Made by a program: the position numbers and the translations under genes. Shown one piece after another: positions 8,594-15,819 of a DNA stretch of 38,614 nt. This DNA is from Terriglobia bacterium (GTDB lineage Bacteria; Acidobacteriota; Terriglobia; Terriglobales; Acidobacteriaceae), in contig JAIQFT010000035.1 in the NCBI GenBank assembly GCA_020073185.1, forward strand, positions 1 to 38,614. The letters are read 5' to 3'. Positions within the stretch are counted from its first letter, which is position 1; every line of letters begins with the position of its first letter. The notes under the pieces are model-generated. The model saw nothing but the letters and a program-made list of their open reading frames with translations, did no database searches and had not been told where the DNA came from.

Positions 8594-9517
8594 ATGGCCA
8601 TCTACCTGGGAATCGACGGCGGTGGCACGCAGACCACCTGCGCCGTGGGCGACCAAAACAGTGTGCTCGCCACCGCCTCAGCCGGTGGTAGCAACATGGT
8701 TCGCCTCGGTGAGCATGAAGCGCGCTCCAATCTTCACCAGGCGATCACCAAAGCCTGTGACGCTGCGCGCCTCCGTCCCGGCATGGTGGAAGCTGCCGTC
8801 GTGGGCATCGCTGGCGCATCCGTCCCGCAGGTGAAGGAAACCATAGCTGCCATGATCCACGAACTTGTGCCCGGTGACATTGAAGTTGTCGGCGACATGG
8901 TGACCGCCATGGAAGCCGCTTTCGCCGGCCTGCCCGGCGTGGTCGCGATCTCTGGAACCGGCTCGGTTGCTTTCGGCCGGAATCGGCAGGGCGAAGTCGG
9001 ACGCGCCGGCGGTTGGGGCCCCGCCATCTCCGACGAAGGCTCAGGCCACTGGATTGGCCGCAACGCTGTCGCCGCGGTCATGCGCGCCTTGGACTCGTTC
9101 GAGGCCACGGCCCTTCTGCGCGGCATTTTCGACGCCTGGAACATCGAGTCCCTCGAACAACTCCTGCAGAAAGCGAACAGTTCGCCGCCGCCGGATTTCG
9201 CGGGCTTGTTTCCCACGGTTCAATCCGCGGCCAGCGGGGGCGATGACATCGCGCAGCAACTTCTCGCCGCCGCCGGCAACGAACTCGCTTGGCTGGCCGG
9301 CGTGGTCATCGGCCGCCTGTGGCCGCAGGACGATGCCGTGCGCGTCGCCATCGGCGGCGGGGTGTTCGCTCACTCTCCCATCGTGCGCTGGACTTTTTGG
9401 AAACAGTTGCGCGCCGAGCATCCGCGAGCGGCCGTCAGCTTCAAAATCACCCAGCCGGTTGAAGGTGCGTTGTGGTTGGCGCGCCGCTTGGCTGCCAAGA
9501 TCGAGGGGAACAGTTGA
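8594..9517 (+). CDS. BadF/BadG-type kinase, probable N-acetylglucosamine kinase family
   Basis: A 307-residue ASKHA-fold protein. The phosphate-1 loop GIDGGGTQT is at residues 6-14, the phosphate-2 loop ISGTGS near 118-123, then GRAGGWGPAISDEGS, characteristic of GlcNAc/MurNAc kinases of this family, and an adenosine-type IGGGVF near the C-terminus. The predicted reaction is ATP-dependent phosphorylation of an amino sugar, probably in cell-wall or chitin sugar salvage. The family also includes 2-hydroxyacyl-CoA dehydratase activators, but those have a Cys-ligated FeS cluster that I do not see here. The stop overlaps the next start (TGATG). Confidence 0.85.
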   Translation: MAIYLGIDGGGTQTTCAVGDQNSVLATASAGGSNMVRLGEHEARSNLHQAITKACDAARLRPGMVEAAVVGIAGASVPQVKETIAAMIHELVPGDIEVVGDMVTAMEAAFAGLPGVVAISGTGSVAFGRNRQGEVGRAGGWGPAISDEGSGHWIGRNAVAAVMRALDSFEATALLRGIFDAWNIESLEQLLQKANSSPPPDFAGLFPTVQSAASGGDDIAQQLLAAAGNELAWLAGVVIGRLWPQDDAVRVAIGGGVFAHSPIVRWTFWKQLRAEHPRAAVSFKITQPVEGALWLARRLAAKIEGNS

Positions 9518-10320
9518 TGACCACCAGTTCCGGCGACGGAGCACACGGGACCCCGGAGCCGCACGGCCCGCTCGACGACCTTGTCCGTAGTCAGCAGCTT
9601 GATGTTCTGTGCGGTGTCGCCGCCAGTGCGCGCCTTACCGAAGAGTTGGCGCTTTCGCTGCTGGCTCGTCGCGACCTGCCGTACCAGGCGATCGTTGACC
9701 TCTCCAAGAACGGCGCGGTCATGAAGCACCGCAAGGTCGTCGTTGCCGTGATTTCGCATCCGCGGACCCCGCGGCATGTTTCTCTGCCCATCGCGCGCCA
9801 CCTTTACACCTTCGAACTGATGCAGATTGTGCTCACCCCCGGCATTGCCGCCGACCTGAAGATGAACATCGAGGAGTCGCTGATCTCGCGCCGGGATTCC
9901 ATCTCTGGCGGCGAGCGCCTTACCCTGGCTAAGCGCGGCTCCACCCGCGTGGCCGCCGCTCTGCTCGCCGATCCCGACGAGCGCGTCATGCACGCCGCGC
10001 TGGAGAATCCCTACATGACCGAGGCCTGGATTGTGAAGGCTCTTCTGCGCGACAACGCGCCCGTGCCGCTGGTCCACTCCGTGTGCCGCCATCCCAAGTG
10101 GTCGCTCCGCCGCGATGTTCAGGTCGCGCTGCTCCGCAATGACAAGACCCCGCTGGCACGCGCCATCGCCATCGCGGAAAAGCTCCCCACCCAGGTTCTC
10201 CGCGACGTCCTCTACCACTCGCGCCTGCAAGCCAACGTCAAAACCTACCTGCACGCGCTGCTCGATCGCCGCGCCAACAGGGCGGGAGCGAAGTCCATCA
10301 CCAACTCGCCAGATCGCTGA
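9517..10320 (+). CDS. Helical-repeat (HEAT/LRV-like) protein of unknown function
   Basis: A 267-residue protein that is alpha-helical throughout, made of degenerate units of about 25-30 residues. Examples are the stretches around VVVAVISHPRTPRHVSL, AAALLADPDERVMHAAL and LVHSVCRHPKWSLRRDV. These resemble leucine-rich-repeat-variant or HEAT-type solenoids, which usually serve as binding scaffolds. There is no signal peptide and no catalytic motif. Its ATG overlaps the stop of the sugar kinase by one base and has a GAGGGG box 8 nt upstream, so the two are translationally coupled. The function is unknown; a role linked to the kinase is inferred only from the coupling. Confidence 0.8.
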   Translation: MTTSSGDGAHGTPEPHGPLDDLVRSQQLDVLCGVAASARLTEELALSLLARRDLPYQAIVDLSKNGAVMKHRKVVVAVISHPRTPRHVSLPIARHLYTFELMQIVLTPGIAADLKMNIEESLISRRDSISGGERLTLAKRGSTRVAAALLADPDERVMHAALENPYMTEAWIVKALLRDNAPVPLVHSVCRHPKWSLRRDVQVALLRNDKTPLARAIAIAEKLPTQVLRDVLYHSRLQANVKTYLHALLDRRANRAGAKSITNSPDR

Positions 10321-10321
10321 A

Positions 10322-10642
10322 TCACTCGATCCCCACGTTCTCCCCGATCCACTCCAAATACTCTTCGTTGCCGCCCTCAATCAGAAGCGCCACACACTCC
10401 GGCAGCTCGTAGGAATGCAGTTCCCGGATGGCTGTGTCCACATCGTCGAATGCCCCCGCCGTAGTTTTCACCAGCAGCAGCCACTCCTGAGCATTTTCCA
10501 CCTTGTCCGTCCAGCGGTACACCGATTCGATGGCGACCACGTTCACGCACGCCGCCAGCCGCCGCTCCACCAGCGCCCGCGCGATCTTTCCCGCCTCTTC
10601 GCGCGTTCCTGCCGTCGTCAGCACAATTCTCTTGTCGGTCAT
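10322..10642 (-). CDS. cutA: CutA1 family protein
   Basis: A 106-residue protein of typical CutA1 length, with the trimeric ferredoxin-like fold signature. LTTAGTREEAGKIARALVERRLAACVN at the N-terminus gives the conserved AACVN. The segments around residues 40-46 (SVYRWTDK), 55-60 (LLLVKT) and 75-86 (LHSYELPECVAL) match the family core. CutA was named for divalent cation (copper) tolerance in E. coli, but its molecular role is unsettled. It is convergent with the solenoid gene, with stops 1 bp apart. Confidence 0.95.
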   Translation of the reverse strand: MTDKRIVLTTAGTREEAGKIARALVERRLAACVNVVAIESVYRWTDKVENAQEWLLLVKTTAGAFDDVDTAIRELHSYELPECVALLIEGGNEEYLEWIGENVGIE

Positions 10643-10699
10643 TTACAATTCCTCACGCGCCGGACGCGCCATCAAAATGCGCGGCCGTGCTTCGCATCC

Positions 10700-10727
10700 A
10701 TCAATCGTCAATCGGCGATTGACAATG
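10700..10727. repeat. CAATCGTCAATCGG-type simple repeat
   Basis: A degenerate repeat of the ATCGtCAATCGG type, ending in an inverted copy (CGATTGACA). It lies in the gap between cutA and the phosphohexomutase. Relatives occur at 17176-17202, 18086-18102, 18731-18760, 31589-31622 and 35067-35100. Confidence 0.6.
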
Positions 10728-10783
10728 TTTTCTTGTCATTCTGCGTTCTGACTTCTTATTTCTGACTTTCTGGAGCCGCACTC

Positions 10784-12208
10784 ATGCCCGTTGCCATCAA
10801 GTTCGGTACCTCCGGCTGGCGCGCCGTGATTGCCGAGGATTTCACCTTCGCCAACGTTCGCCGCGCCATTACCGGAATTGCGCGTTACGTCGCTTCGAGA
10901 AAGCCGCAGGGCGCCGCCGTCATCCTCGGCCGCGATCCGCGCTTTCTGGGTGAATCCCTGGTCTCTCTTGCTGCCGATCTTCTCGCCGCCCAAAACGTTA
11001 TTCCGCGCGTGATTCCTGATCCCGCTCCCACGCCCGCCATCGCCTGGGCCGTGATCCGCACCAAGTCCGACGGCGCCATCAACTTCACCGCCTCACACAA
11101 TCCGCCCGAGTATAACGGCATCAAGTTCTCCACGCCCGACGGCGCCCCTGCGCTCCCCGAGGTCACCGCCCAGATCGAAGCCGAAATCGCCGCGCTCGAT
11201 GGAGCGCCGTCACCCGCAAGTCCCGGTGCAGCGCACCCGCCATCGAGCGCAGTCAAGCGCGAAGAAATTGACGTTGCTCCCGACTACCTCGCCCGCCTCA
11301 AAGAAGTCATTGACCTCGACGCCATCAAAAAGGCGAACCTGCGGGTCGCCTTCGATCCGCTCTGGGGCGCTGCCCGGGACTATCCCGACCATCTCCTCCG
11401 CCGCGCCGGCATCGAGGTCGTCACCGTGCACGATTTCCGCGATGTGCTCTTCGGCGGCCACGCACCCGAACCCGACGACCACCTCCTCGAAGACCTTCGC
11501 GCCGCCATGAAAAGGTCGCAGGCGCATATCGGCATCTCTACCGACGGCGATGCCGACCGCTTCGGCATCCTCGATCAGGACGGCGCCTTCATCTCGCCCA
11601 ACTACATCATCGCCCTCCTCTTCGATTACCTCGTCGAAACCCGCGGTTGGCGCAACGGCGTTGCCAAATCCGTGGCCACCACCAACCTGGTCAACGCTCT
11701 CGCCGAGCACCACAAAGTGCAGCTCTACGAAACCCCGGTCGGCTTCAAATACATCGGCGAACTCATTGATCGGGACAAGATCGCCATTGGTGGTGAGGAA
11801 TCCGCCGGGCTTTCCATCCGCCATCACGTCCCGGAAAAGGATGGCATTCTGGCCGGCTTGCTGTGCTGCGAGATGGTGGCGCGCCGCGGACGCACGCTGC
11901 GCCGCCAACTCGACGATTTATTTGTCAAAGTTGGTTCCTTCTACCCGCGCCGCGAGAACTTCCGCTTGACCCCCGAGGTCAAAGCGAAGTTCACTAGCAA
12001 AGTGCAGGCCGATCCTCGCGAACTCGGCGGGCGCCGGGTCCGCGAAGTCGTCCGCACCGACGGCCTGAAGCTGATTTTCGACGATGGCTCCTGGGTTTGC
12101 TATCGCCTTTCCGGCACCGAACCGGTGGTGCGCGTCTATTCTGAAGCGCGCAGCTCCGACGACCTGGACAGGCTCAGCACCGCTGCCAAGCAGTGGATTC
12201 TTGAATGA
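10784..12208 (+). CDS. Phosphohexomutase (phosphoglucomutase/phosphomannomutase family)
   Basis: This 474-residue alpha-D-phosphohexomutase interconverts hexose 1- and 6-phosphates through a phosphoserine. All four family loops are visible: the catalytic Ser in TASHNPP (Ser104), the Mg-binding DGDADR (254-259), the sugar-specificity loop GGEESAG (336-342), and the phosphate-binding RLSGTEPVVRVY near residues 446-457. The GEESAG loop is typical of enzymes using glucose or mannose phosphates; glucosamine mutases usually have GEQSGH, so GlmM is less likely. An Ala/Pro-rich insert at residues 139-158 is encoded by a long palindrome (11192-11250). The gene could supply glucose-1-phosphate for glycogen synthesis. 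Confidence 0.93.
   Translation: MPVAIKFGTSGWRAVIAEDFTFANVRRAITGIARYVASRKPQGAAVILGRDPRFLGESLVSLAADLLAAQNVIPRVIPDPAPTPAIAWAVIRTKSDGAINFTASHNPPEYNGIKFSTPDGAPALPEVTAQIEAEIAALDGAPSPASPGAAHPPSSAVKREEIDVAPDYLARLKEVIDLDAIKKANLRVAFDPLWGAARDYPDHLLRRAGIEVVTVHDFRDVLFGGHAPEPDDHLLEDLRAAMKRSQAHIGISTDGDADRFGILDQDGAFISPNYIIALLFDYLVETRGWRNGVAKSVATTNLVNALAEHHKVQLYETPVGFKYIGELIDRDKIAIGGEESAGLSIRHHVPEKDGILAGLLCCEMVARRGRTLRRQLDDLFVKVGSFYPRRENFRLTPEVKAKFTSKVQADPRELGGRRVREVVRTDGLKLIFDDGSWVCYRLSGTEPVVRVYSEARSSDDLDRLSTAAKQWILE
11192..11250. repeat. Palindromic element inside the phosphohexomutase gene
   Basis: The arms GCGCTCGATGG (11192-11202) and CCATCGAGCGC (11240-11250) are perfect 11-bp complements. The interior can pair further (GCGC/GCGC and CACC/GGTG). 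It is read in frame and encodes a low-complexity Ala/Pro/Ser insert. Confidence 0.7.
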
Positions 12209-12444
12209 CGAGTTGTGTGGCGCGGGTCTCCGACCTGTGACTTAGACGGGCTTGGGCGTTTGTGGCACACGCGCCGCCGCGTATGCAGCCAAGCAGTGGA
12301 TTTTTCAGTGATGGTGCGACACTCGCGCCCTCGCGTATGCAACTGTCCCGCAAGGGACAGAATGACAACAGCCCGGCACTTTAGTGCCGGGTCAGCAGAC
12401 GGGAACGAGCAAGTCCCGTAGGGACGGTTGAAGCGCAGCAACAA
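12209..12444. repeat. Intergenic cluster of GC hairpins and a partial duplication
   Basis: Three consecutive perfect hairpins lie here: TGTCCC-GCAA-GGGACA (12344-12359), CCCGGCACT-TT-AGTGCCGGG (12372-12391) and GTCCC-GTA-GGGAC (12413-12425). A 15-bp copy of the phosphohexomutase 3' end (GCCAAGCAGTGGATT, 12185-12199) is repeated at 12288-12302. None of the hairpins has a clear T-tract. I see no gene here. Confidence 0.7.
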
Positions 12445-12861
12445 ATGAATTACCGCCCCATCCCGATCAACACCACGCGCGCGCAACTGCAAAAACGCGC
12501 CGTCGCACTCGCCCGCCGCGCCGGCCACCTGCTCTACGACCTCCGCACCAAGCTCGCCACCATCGCCGTTGCCGTGCTCGCCGTCATGCTTGCCGTGCAC
12601 GTCATCTTCGGCGCCAACGGCATGATGGTGTACCAGAAAAAGAAGGCGGAACTCCGCACCCTGCAAAAAGACGCGGACCAACTCCAGCGGGAGAATCAAG
12701 CTTTATCTGACCGCATCAAGGCCCTCAAGACCGACCCCAACGCCATCGAGAAAGAAGCCCGCGAACAGCTTCACTACGCCCGGCCCGGCGAGGTCATATA
12801 TCTGACCCCCGAACAGGCCAGTCCCAACACTCCTCCGCCCAACGCCTCCGCTAAGAAATAG
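12445..12861 (+). CDS. ftsB: FtsB/DivIC-like septum formation initiator
   Basis: A 138-residue bitopic membrane protein with a cytoplasmic N-terminus rich in Arg/Lys, one transmembrane helix at about residues 37-58, and then a heptad coiled coil (about 64-95: KKKAELRTLQKDADQLQREN). It ends with the conserved C-terminal motif EKEAREQLHYARPGEVIY. That layout is the hallmark of FtsB/DivIC, which links FtsQ and FtsL in the divisome. The N-terminal extension and the short Pro-rich tail are variable parts. The Shine-Dalgarno is weak. Confidence 0.85.
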   Translation: MNYRPIPINTTRAQLQKRAVALARRAGHLLYDLRTKLATIAVAVLAVMLAVHVIFGANGMMVYQKKKAELRTLQKDADQLQRENQALSDRIKALKTDPNAIEKEAREQLHYARPGEVIYLTPEQASPNTPPPNASAKK

Positions 12862-12909
12862 TTTCAGCGTCAAGTTTCAGTTTCAGCCAACTCGAAACTG
12901 AAACTGATA
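12862..12909. repeat. Simple repeat forming a perfect inverted repeat between convergent genes
   Basis: AGTTTCAGTTTC (12873-12884) and GAAACTGAAACT (12894-12905) are perfect 12-bp complements separated by 9 nt, between the convergent ftsB-like and peroxiredoxin genes. It could act as a bidirectional transcription barrier. There is no T-tract. Confidence 0.7.
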
Positions 12910-13485
12910 CTAAGAATGCTTCTTCCGCTCGCACGCGGTCACGACTTTGGTGGGATCAACCGCCTCTCGATCCACCTGGATCTCCTCGATCTTTCCGTCC
13001 TTTCCCACCAGGAAAGTCGCCCGGCGCGCCGCCTTGTACTTTGGCTCCCACAGCCCGTATTCCTTTGTCGCCGCGCCCTCGTCGAACCAGTCGCTGGCGA
13101 TAGGGAAGTTGACCCCTAACGAATCGCCAAATGCCTTGTTCGCGAATGGACTGTCCATGCTCACACCCACGACCTGGGTGTCCGCATCCTCCAGCTTCTT
13201 ATAATTCGCTTGGAGGTTGCGCATCTCGGTGGTTCAACCCCCGGTAAAGGCGAACACGAAGAACGCCACCACCACGTTTTTCTTGCCGTGAAACTCGTGC
13301 AGCGATATGTCCTGCACCTTCGCGCCGTCGAAATACTTAAGGTTGAAATCGGGGGCCATGTCGCCGACCTTCAGCTTCAACGGCGCCGGTTTTTCCTTCT
13401 CCTGGGCGCGCAGTGTTTCCGGTGTGCCCAGAACCGCCGCCAGACTCAGCAGCGTGAGCAGAGCGTAAATCGCGATTTTTCTCAT
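12910..13485 (-). CDS. Secreted peroxiredoxin, probable selenoprotein (in-frame TGA = Sec84)
   Basis: Read through one in-frame TGA (13234-13236), this is a continuous 191-residue peroxiredoxin. It has a signal peptide (MRKIAIYALLTLL..., residues 1-28), the Prx opening VGDMAPDFNL, the strand VVVAFFVFAFTGG, then the TGA codon followed by TTEMRNLQ. In Cys homologues this site reads AFTGG-C-T-x-E-M, with the peroxidatic Cys exactly where the TGA lies. Downstream, VVGVSMDS, FPIASDW and ATFLVGKDG complete the thioredoxin fold, and ACERKK near the C-terminus may hold a resolving Cys. The start ATG at 13485 has GAGGAG just upstream. Predicted role: reduction of peroxides in the periplasm. The alternative is a pseudogene by nonsense mutation; the SECIS-like hairpin (13188-13216) argues for Sec. 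Confidence 0.85.
13188..13216 (-). promoter_or_regulatory. Candidate bacterial SECIS element
   Basis: On the peroxiredoxin mRNA, CCTCC-(A bulge)-AGC pairs with GCT-GGAGG, an 8-bp stem. The 12-nt apical loop starts with G, 26 nt after the UGA. This geometry fits the published bacterial SECIS model (short hairpin 3' of the UGA, G at the start of the apical loop), which is bound by SelB. Confidence 0.65.
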
Positions 13486-13682
13486 TTTCTCCTCACCCGA
13501 CACCGACTCTTGATGCCGTCCACGGTGGTTCGGTTACATCGATCTTCCATTTCGGGACTGGCAACTCGCAATTTTAACCTGTCATTCGCACCGCTATCAT
13601 TGCGCGCCCGCCTGCTTACCGCTACATTTGGTTCCACAGCACCCCACACTTTCTGCCGCAAATTTTCGATGTCGAGCATCCA

Positions 13683-15530
13683 ATGCCAGGTGACACACAC
13701 AATGCGCCTGCTTCTGGGGGCCGTCCTCCCCGCATGAGTATCGAAACCGTCAACCAAGTCTTCTATCAGGTTGTGGATCGCCAGCTCGACCGGGTCATGC
13801 TTTACAAGCAGACCGTCAAGTGGATCCCGATCTCCTCGCGCGAGCTTTATCGCGACGCCGTCGGCATCGCGCGCGCTCTCACCGCGTGGGGAATTGCCAA
13901 GGGCGACCGCGTCGCCATCCTTAGCGAGAACCGCCCGGAATGGGCGACCGCGGAATTCGGCACGCTCCTTATTGGCGGCGTCATCGTCCCGATTTATCCT
14001 ACCCTTACCGGCGAACAGGTCTCCTTCGTACTCGCCGACTCCGGCGCCCGCATCGCCTTCGTTTCCACGGCGGAACAGTTCAAGAAGCTGCAGTCCATGC
14101 GCTCGCTGACCCGGCTGGAAAAGATCGTCGTCATGGACTACATCGGCACTCCCGACGCCATCCCCATGCACCGCCTCATGCATGACGGCCCGGTCGCGCG
14201 CGATCCCGAGTTCGACGCCCGCGCCCACGCCATCTCTTCCGACGATCTTGCCACCATCATTTACACCTCCGGCACCACCGGCACGCCCAAGGGCGCCATG
14301 TTGACCCAGGGCAATCTCGCCTCCAACTTGCTTCACTCGCTGAACGACTACACGCTGAACCCGGGCGACGTCAGCCTCTCCTTCCTGCCGCTGTCGCACA
14401 TCACCGCCCGGCACGTCGATTACGCCATGCTCTACCATGGCGTCACCGTCGCCTATTGCCCGCAAATCGACCAACTGCGCCACTATATCCCCGAGATACG
14501 GCCCACCATCTTCGTCGCCGTGCCTCGGGTGTACGAAAAAATCCGCGGCCAGGTCGAAGCGCTTACCAAGACCGGCTTCAAGCACAGGGTGTACCAGTGG
14601 GCGCGGCGCGTCGGACATGCCCATCGCGACTTAATCCTGGCGGGCAAGCAACCCACCTCCGCCGCCTGGAAGCTCGCCGACAAGCTGGTCTTTTCCAAAA
14701 TCCGACAGGCCCTCGGCGGCTGCGTGAAGATATATATTTCCGGCGGCGCGCCCCTCGGCCGCGATCTCGCCGAGTGGTACGCCGACATGGGCATTCGCAT
14801 TCACGAAGGCTACGGGCTCACCGAAACCTCGCCCGTGATCGCCCTCAACAAGCCCAACGCCCACAAAATCGGCACGGTGGGCCCTCCGCTGCCCAACGTC
14901 GAAGTCCGCATCGCCGACGACGGCGAAATCCTCACCCGCGGCCCCTCCGTCTTTAAGGGCTACTGGAACAACCCGGAGCAGACCGCCGCCGCCTTTACTC
15001 CTGACGGCTGGTTCAAGACCGGCGATATCGGCAACCTTGACGCCGACGGCTTCCTCTCCGTCACCGACCGCAAGAAAGACCTGATCAAAACCTCGGGTGG
15101 AAAATTCATCGCCCCGCAGCCCATCGAGCGCAAGCTCCAGTCCAACAGTTTTGTCAGTGAAGCCATCGTCATCGGCGACCGCCGCAAGTTTCCCTCCGTC
15201 GTCATCGCGCCCGACTTCGCCGAGCTGGAACGCTGGGCGCGCGAACAGGGCCTCCGCACCGGCTCTCGCGAAGATCTGGTGAATGACCCCAAGGTGCGTG
15301 AACTTTTCGACGGCATCGTCGCTCAGGCAAACCGTGACCTGGCGCAATTCGAGAAGCTGAAAAAGGTTTTGATCGTGGCCGACAATTTCTCCGTCGCCGA
15401 CGGTAGCCTCACGCCCACGCTCAAGCTCAAGCGCCGCGTCGTCGAGGAACGCTACCGCCAGCGCATCCAGCAACTCTACGAAACCTCCGCACGACCCACC
15501 GAACCCGCCGACGTTGCCGCTAACGGCTAG
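13683..15530 (+). CDS. Long-chain acyl-CoA synthetase (AMP-forming)
   Basis: A 615-residue ANL-family enzyme that activates fatty acids to acyl-AMP and then acyl-CoA. Core motifs appear in order: the P-loop YTSGTTGTPKGAML (about residues 195-208), FLPLSHITAR, YGLTETSP (A5), GWFKTGDIG (A7), the hinge DRKKDLIKTSGGKFIAP (A8), and LTPTLKLKRR (A10) with the catalytic Lys. These match FadD15-like bacterial long-chain synthetases. The ATG at 13734 (MSIETVNQ) is an equally good start, and homologues commonly begin near there; neither start has a strong Shine-Dalgarno. A GC palindrome (GGCGC-GG-GCGCC, 15545-15556) follows the stop. Confidence 0.93.
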   Translation: MPGDTHNAPASGGRPPRMSIETVNQVFYQVVDRQLDRVMLYKQTVKWIPISSRELYRDAVGIARALTAWGIAKGDRVAILSENRPEWATAEFGTLLIGGVIVPIYPTLTGEQVSFVLADSGARIAFVSTAEQFKKLQSMRSLTRLEKIVVMDYIGTPDAIPMHRLMHDGPVARDPEFDARAHAISSDDLATIIYTSGTTGTPKGAMLTQGNLASNLLHSLNDYTLNPGDVSLSFLPLSHITARHVDYAMLYHGVTVAYCPQIDQLRHYIPEIRPTIFVAVPRVYEKIRGQVEALTKTGFKHRVYQWARRVGHAHRDLILAGKQPTSAAWKLADKLVFSKIRQALGGCVKIYISGGAPLGRDLAEWYADMGIRIHEGYGLTETSPVIALNKPNAHKIGTVGPPLPNVEVRIADDGEILTRGPSVFKGYWNNPEQTAAAFTPDGWFKTGDIGNLDADGFLSVTDRKKDLIKTSGGKFIAPQPIERKLQSNSFVSEAIVIGDRRKFPSVVIAPDFAELERWAREQGLRTGSREDLVNDPKVRELFDGIVAQANRDLAQFEKLKKVLIVADNFSVADGSLTPTLKLKRRVVEERYRQRIQQLYETSARPTEPADVAANG

Positions 15531-15589
15531 CACTGCGGCGATGTGGCGCGGGCGCCCTCGCAGGAACGACTTGACCACAACCCGGACTA

Positions 15590-15617
15590 GCTAACTGGTG
15601 GGTGATCAGCCTGAGCC
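15590..15617. repeat. Imperfect 28-bp direct repeat, left copy
   Basis: It begins GCTAACTGGTGGGTGATC and matches the sequence at 17101-17128 at 22 of 28 positions by eye. The two copies bracket the CBS-HEPN gene. Confidence 0.5.
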
Positions 15618-15662
15618 ACAACCAACCCGTTGTTACGAATCCAGAACAAGACCCAGAAACCC

Positions 15663-15737
15663 TTGACCTCACGCATGTAACTGGTACGGTGAAGGCGCCC
15701 TGATCAACGCTGTGTAAACGTGATCAAACGCTATGTA
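15663..15737 (+). promoter_or_regulatory. Promoter-like boxes and tandem operator-like repeats upstream of the CBS-HEPN gene
   Basis: TTGACC (15663-15668) and TACGGT (15685-15690) are 16 bp apart and resemble -35/-10 boxes. Just downstream lie two near-identical words, TGATCAACGCTGTGTA (15701-15716) and TGATCAAACGCTATGTA (15721-15737), starting 20 bp apart (about two helical turns). That is typical of a repressor site, possibly for autoregulation. Confidence 0.4.
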
Positions 15738-15819
15738 GTTAGCAGCTGATACCAAGAATCGTTTGTAGTGAGGCTCTGACGTGATTCGAGGCTGGAGTCA
15801 TCAAGTTGGAGAAATGACA

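Noticed and set aside
12209..12444. CRISPR array in the hairpin-rich spacer
   Set aside because: The palindromes differ from each other and there is no regular repeat-spacer pattern.
12910..13503. Two separate small genes (12910-13224 and 13234-13503)
   Set aside because: They share one reading frame, each is half of a peroxiredoxin fold, and the 'second' start has no Shine-Dalgarno; one gene with a recoded UGA explains both.
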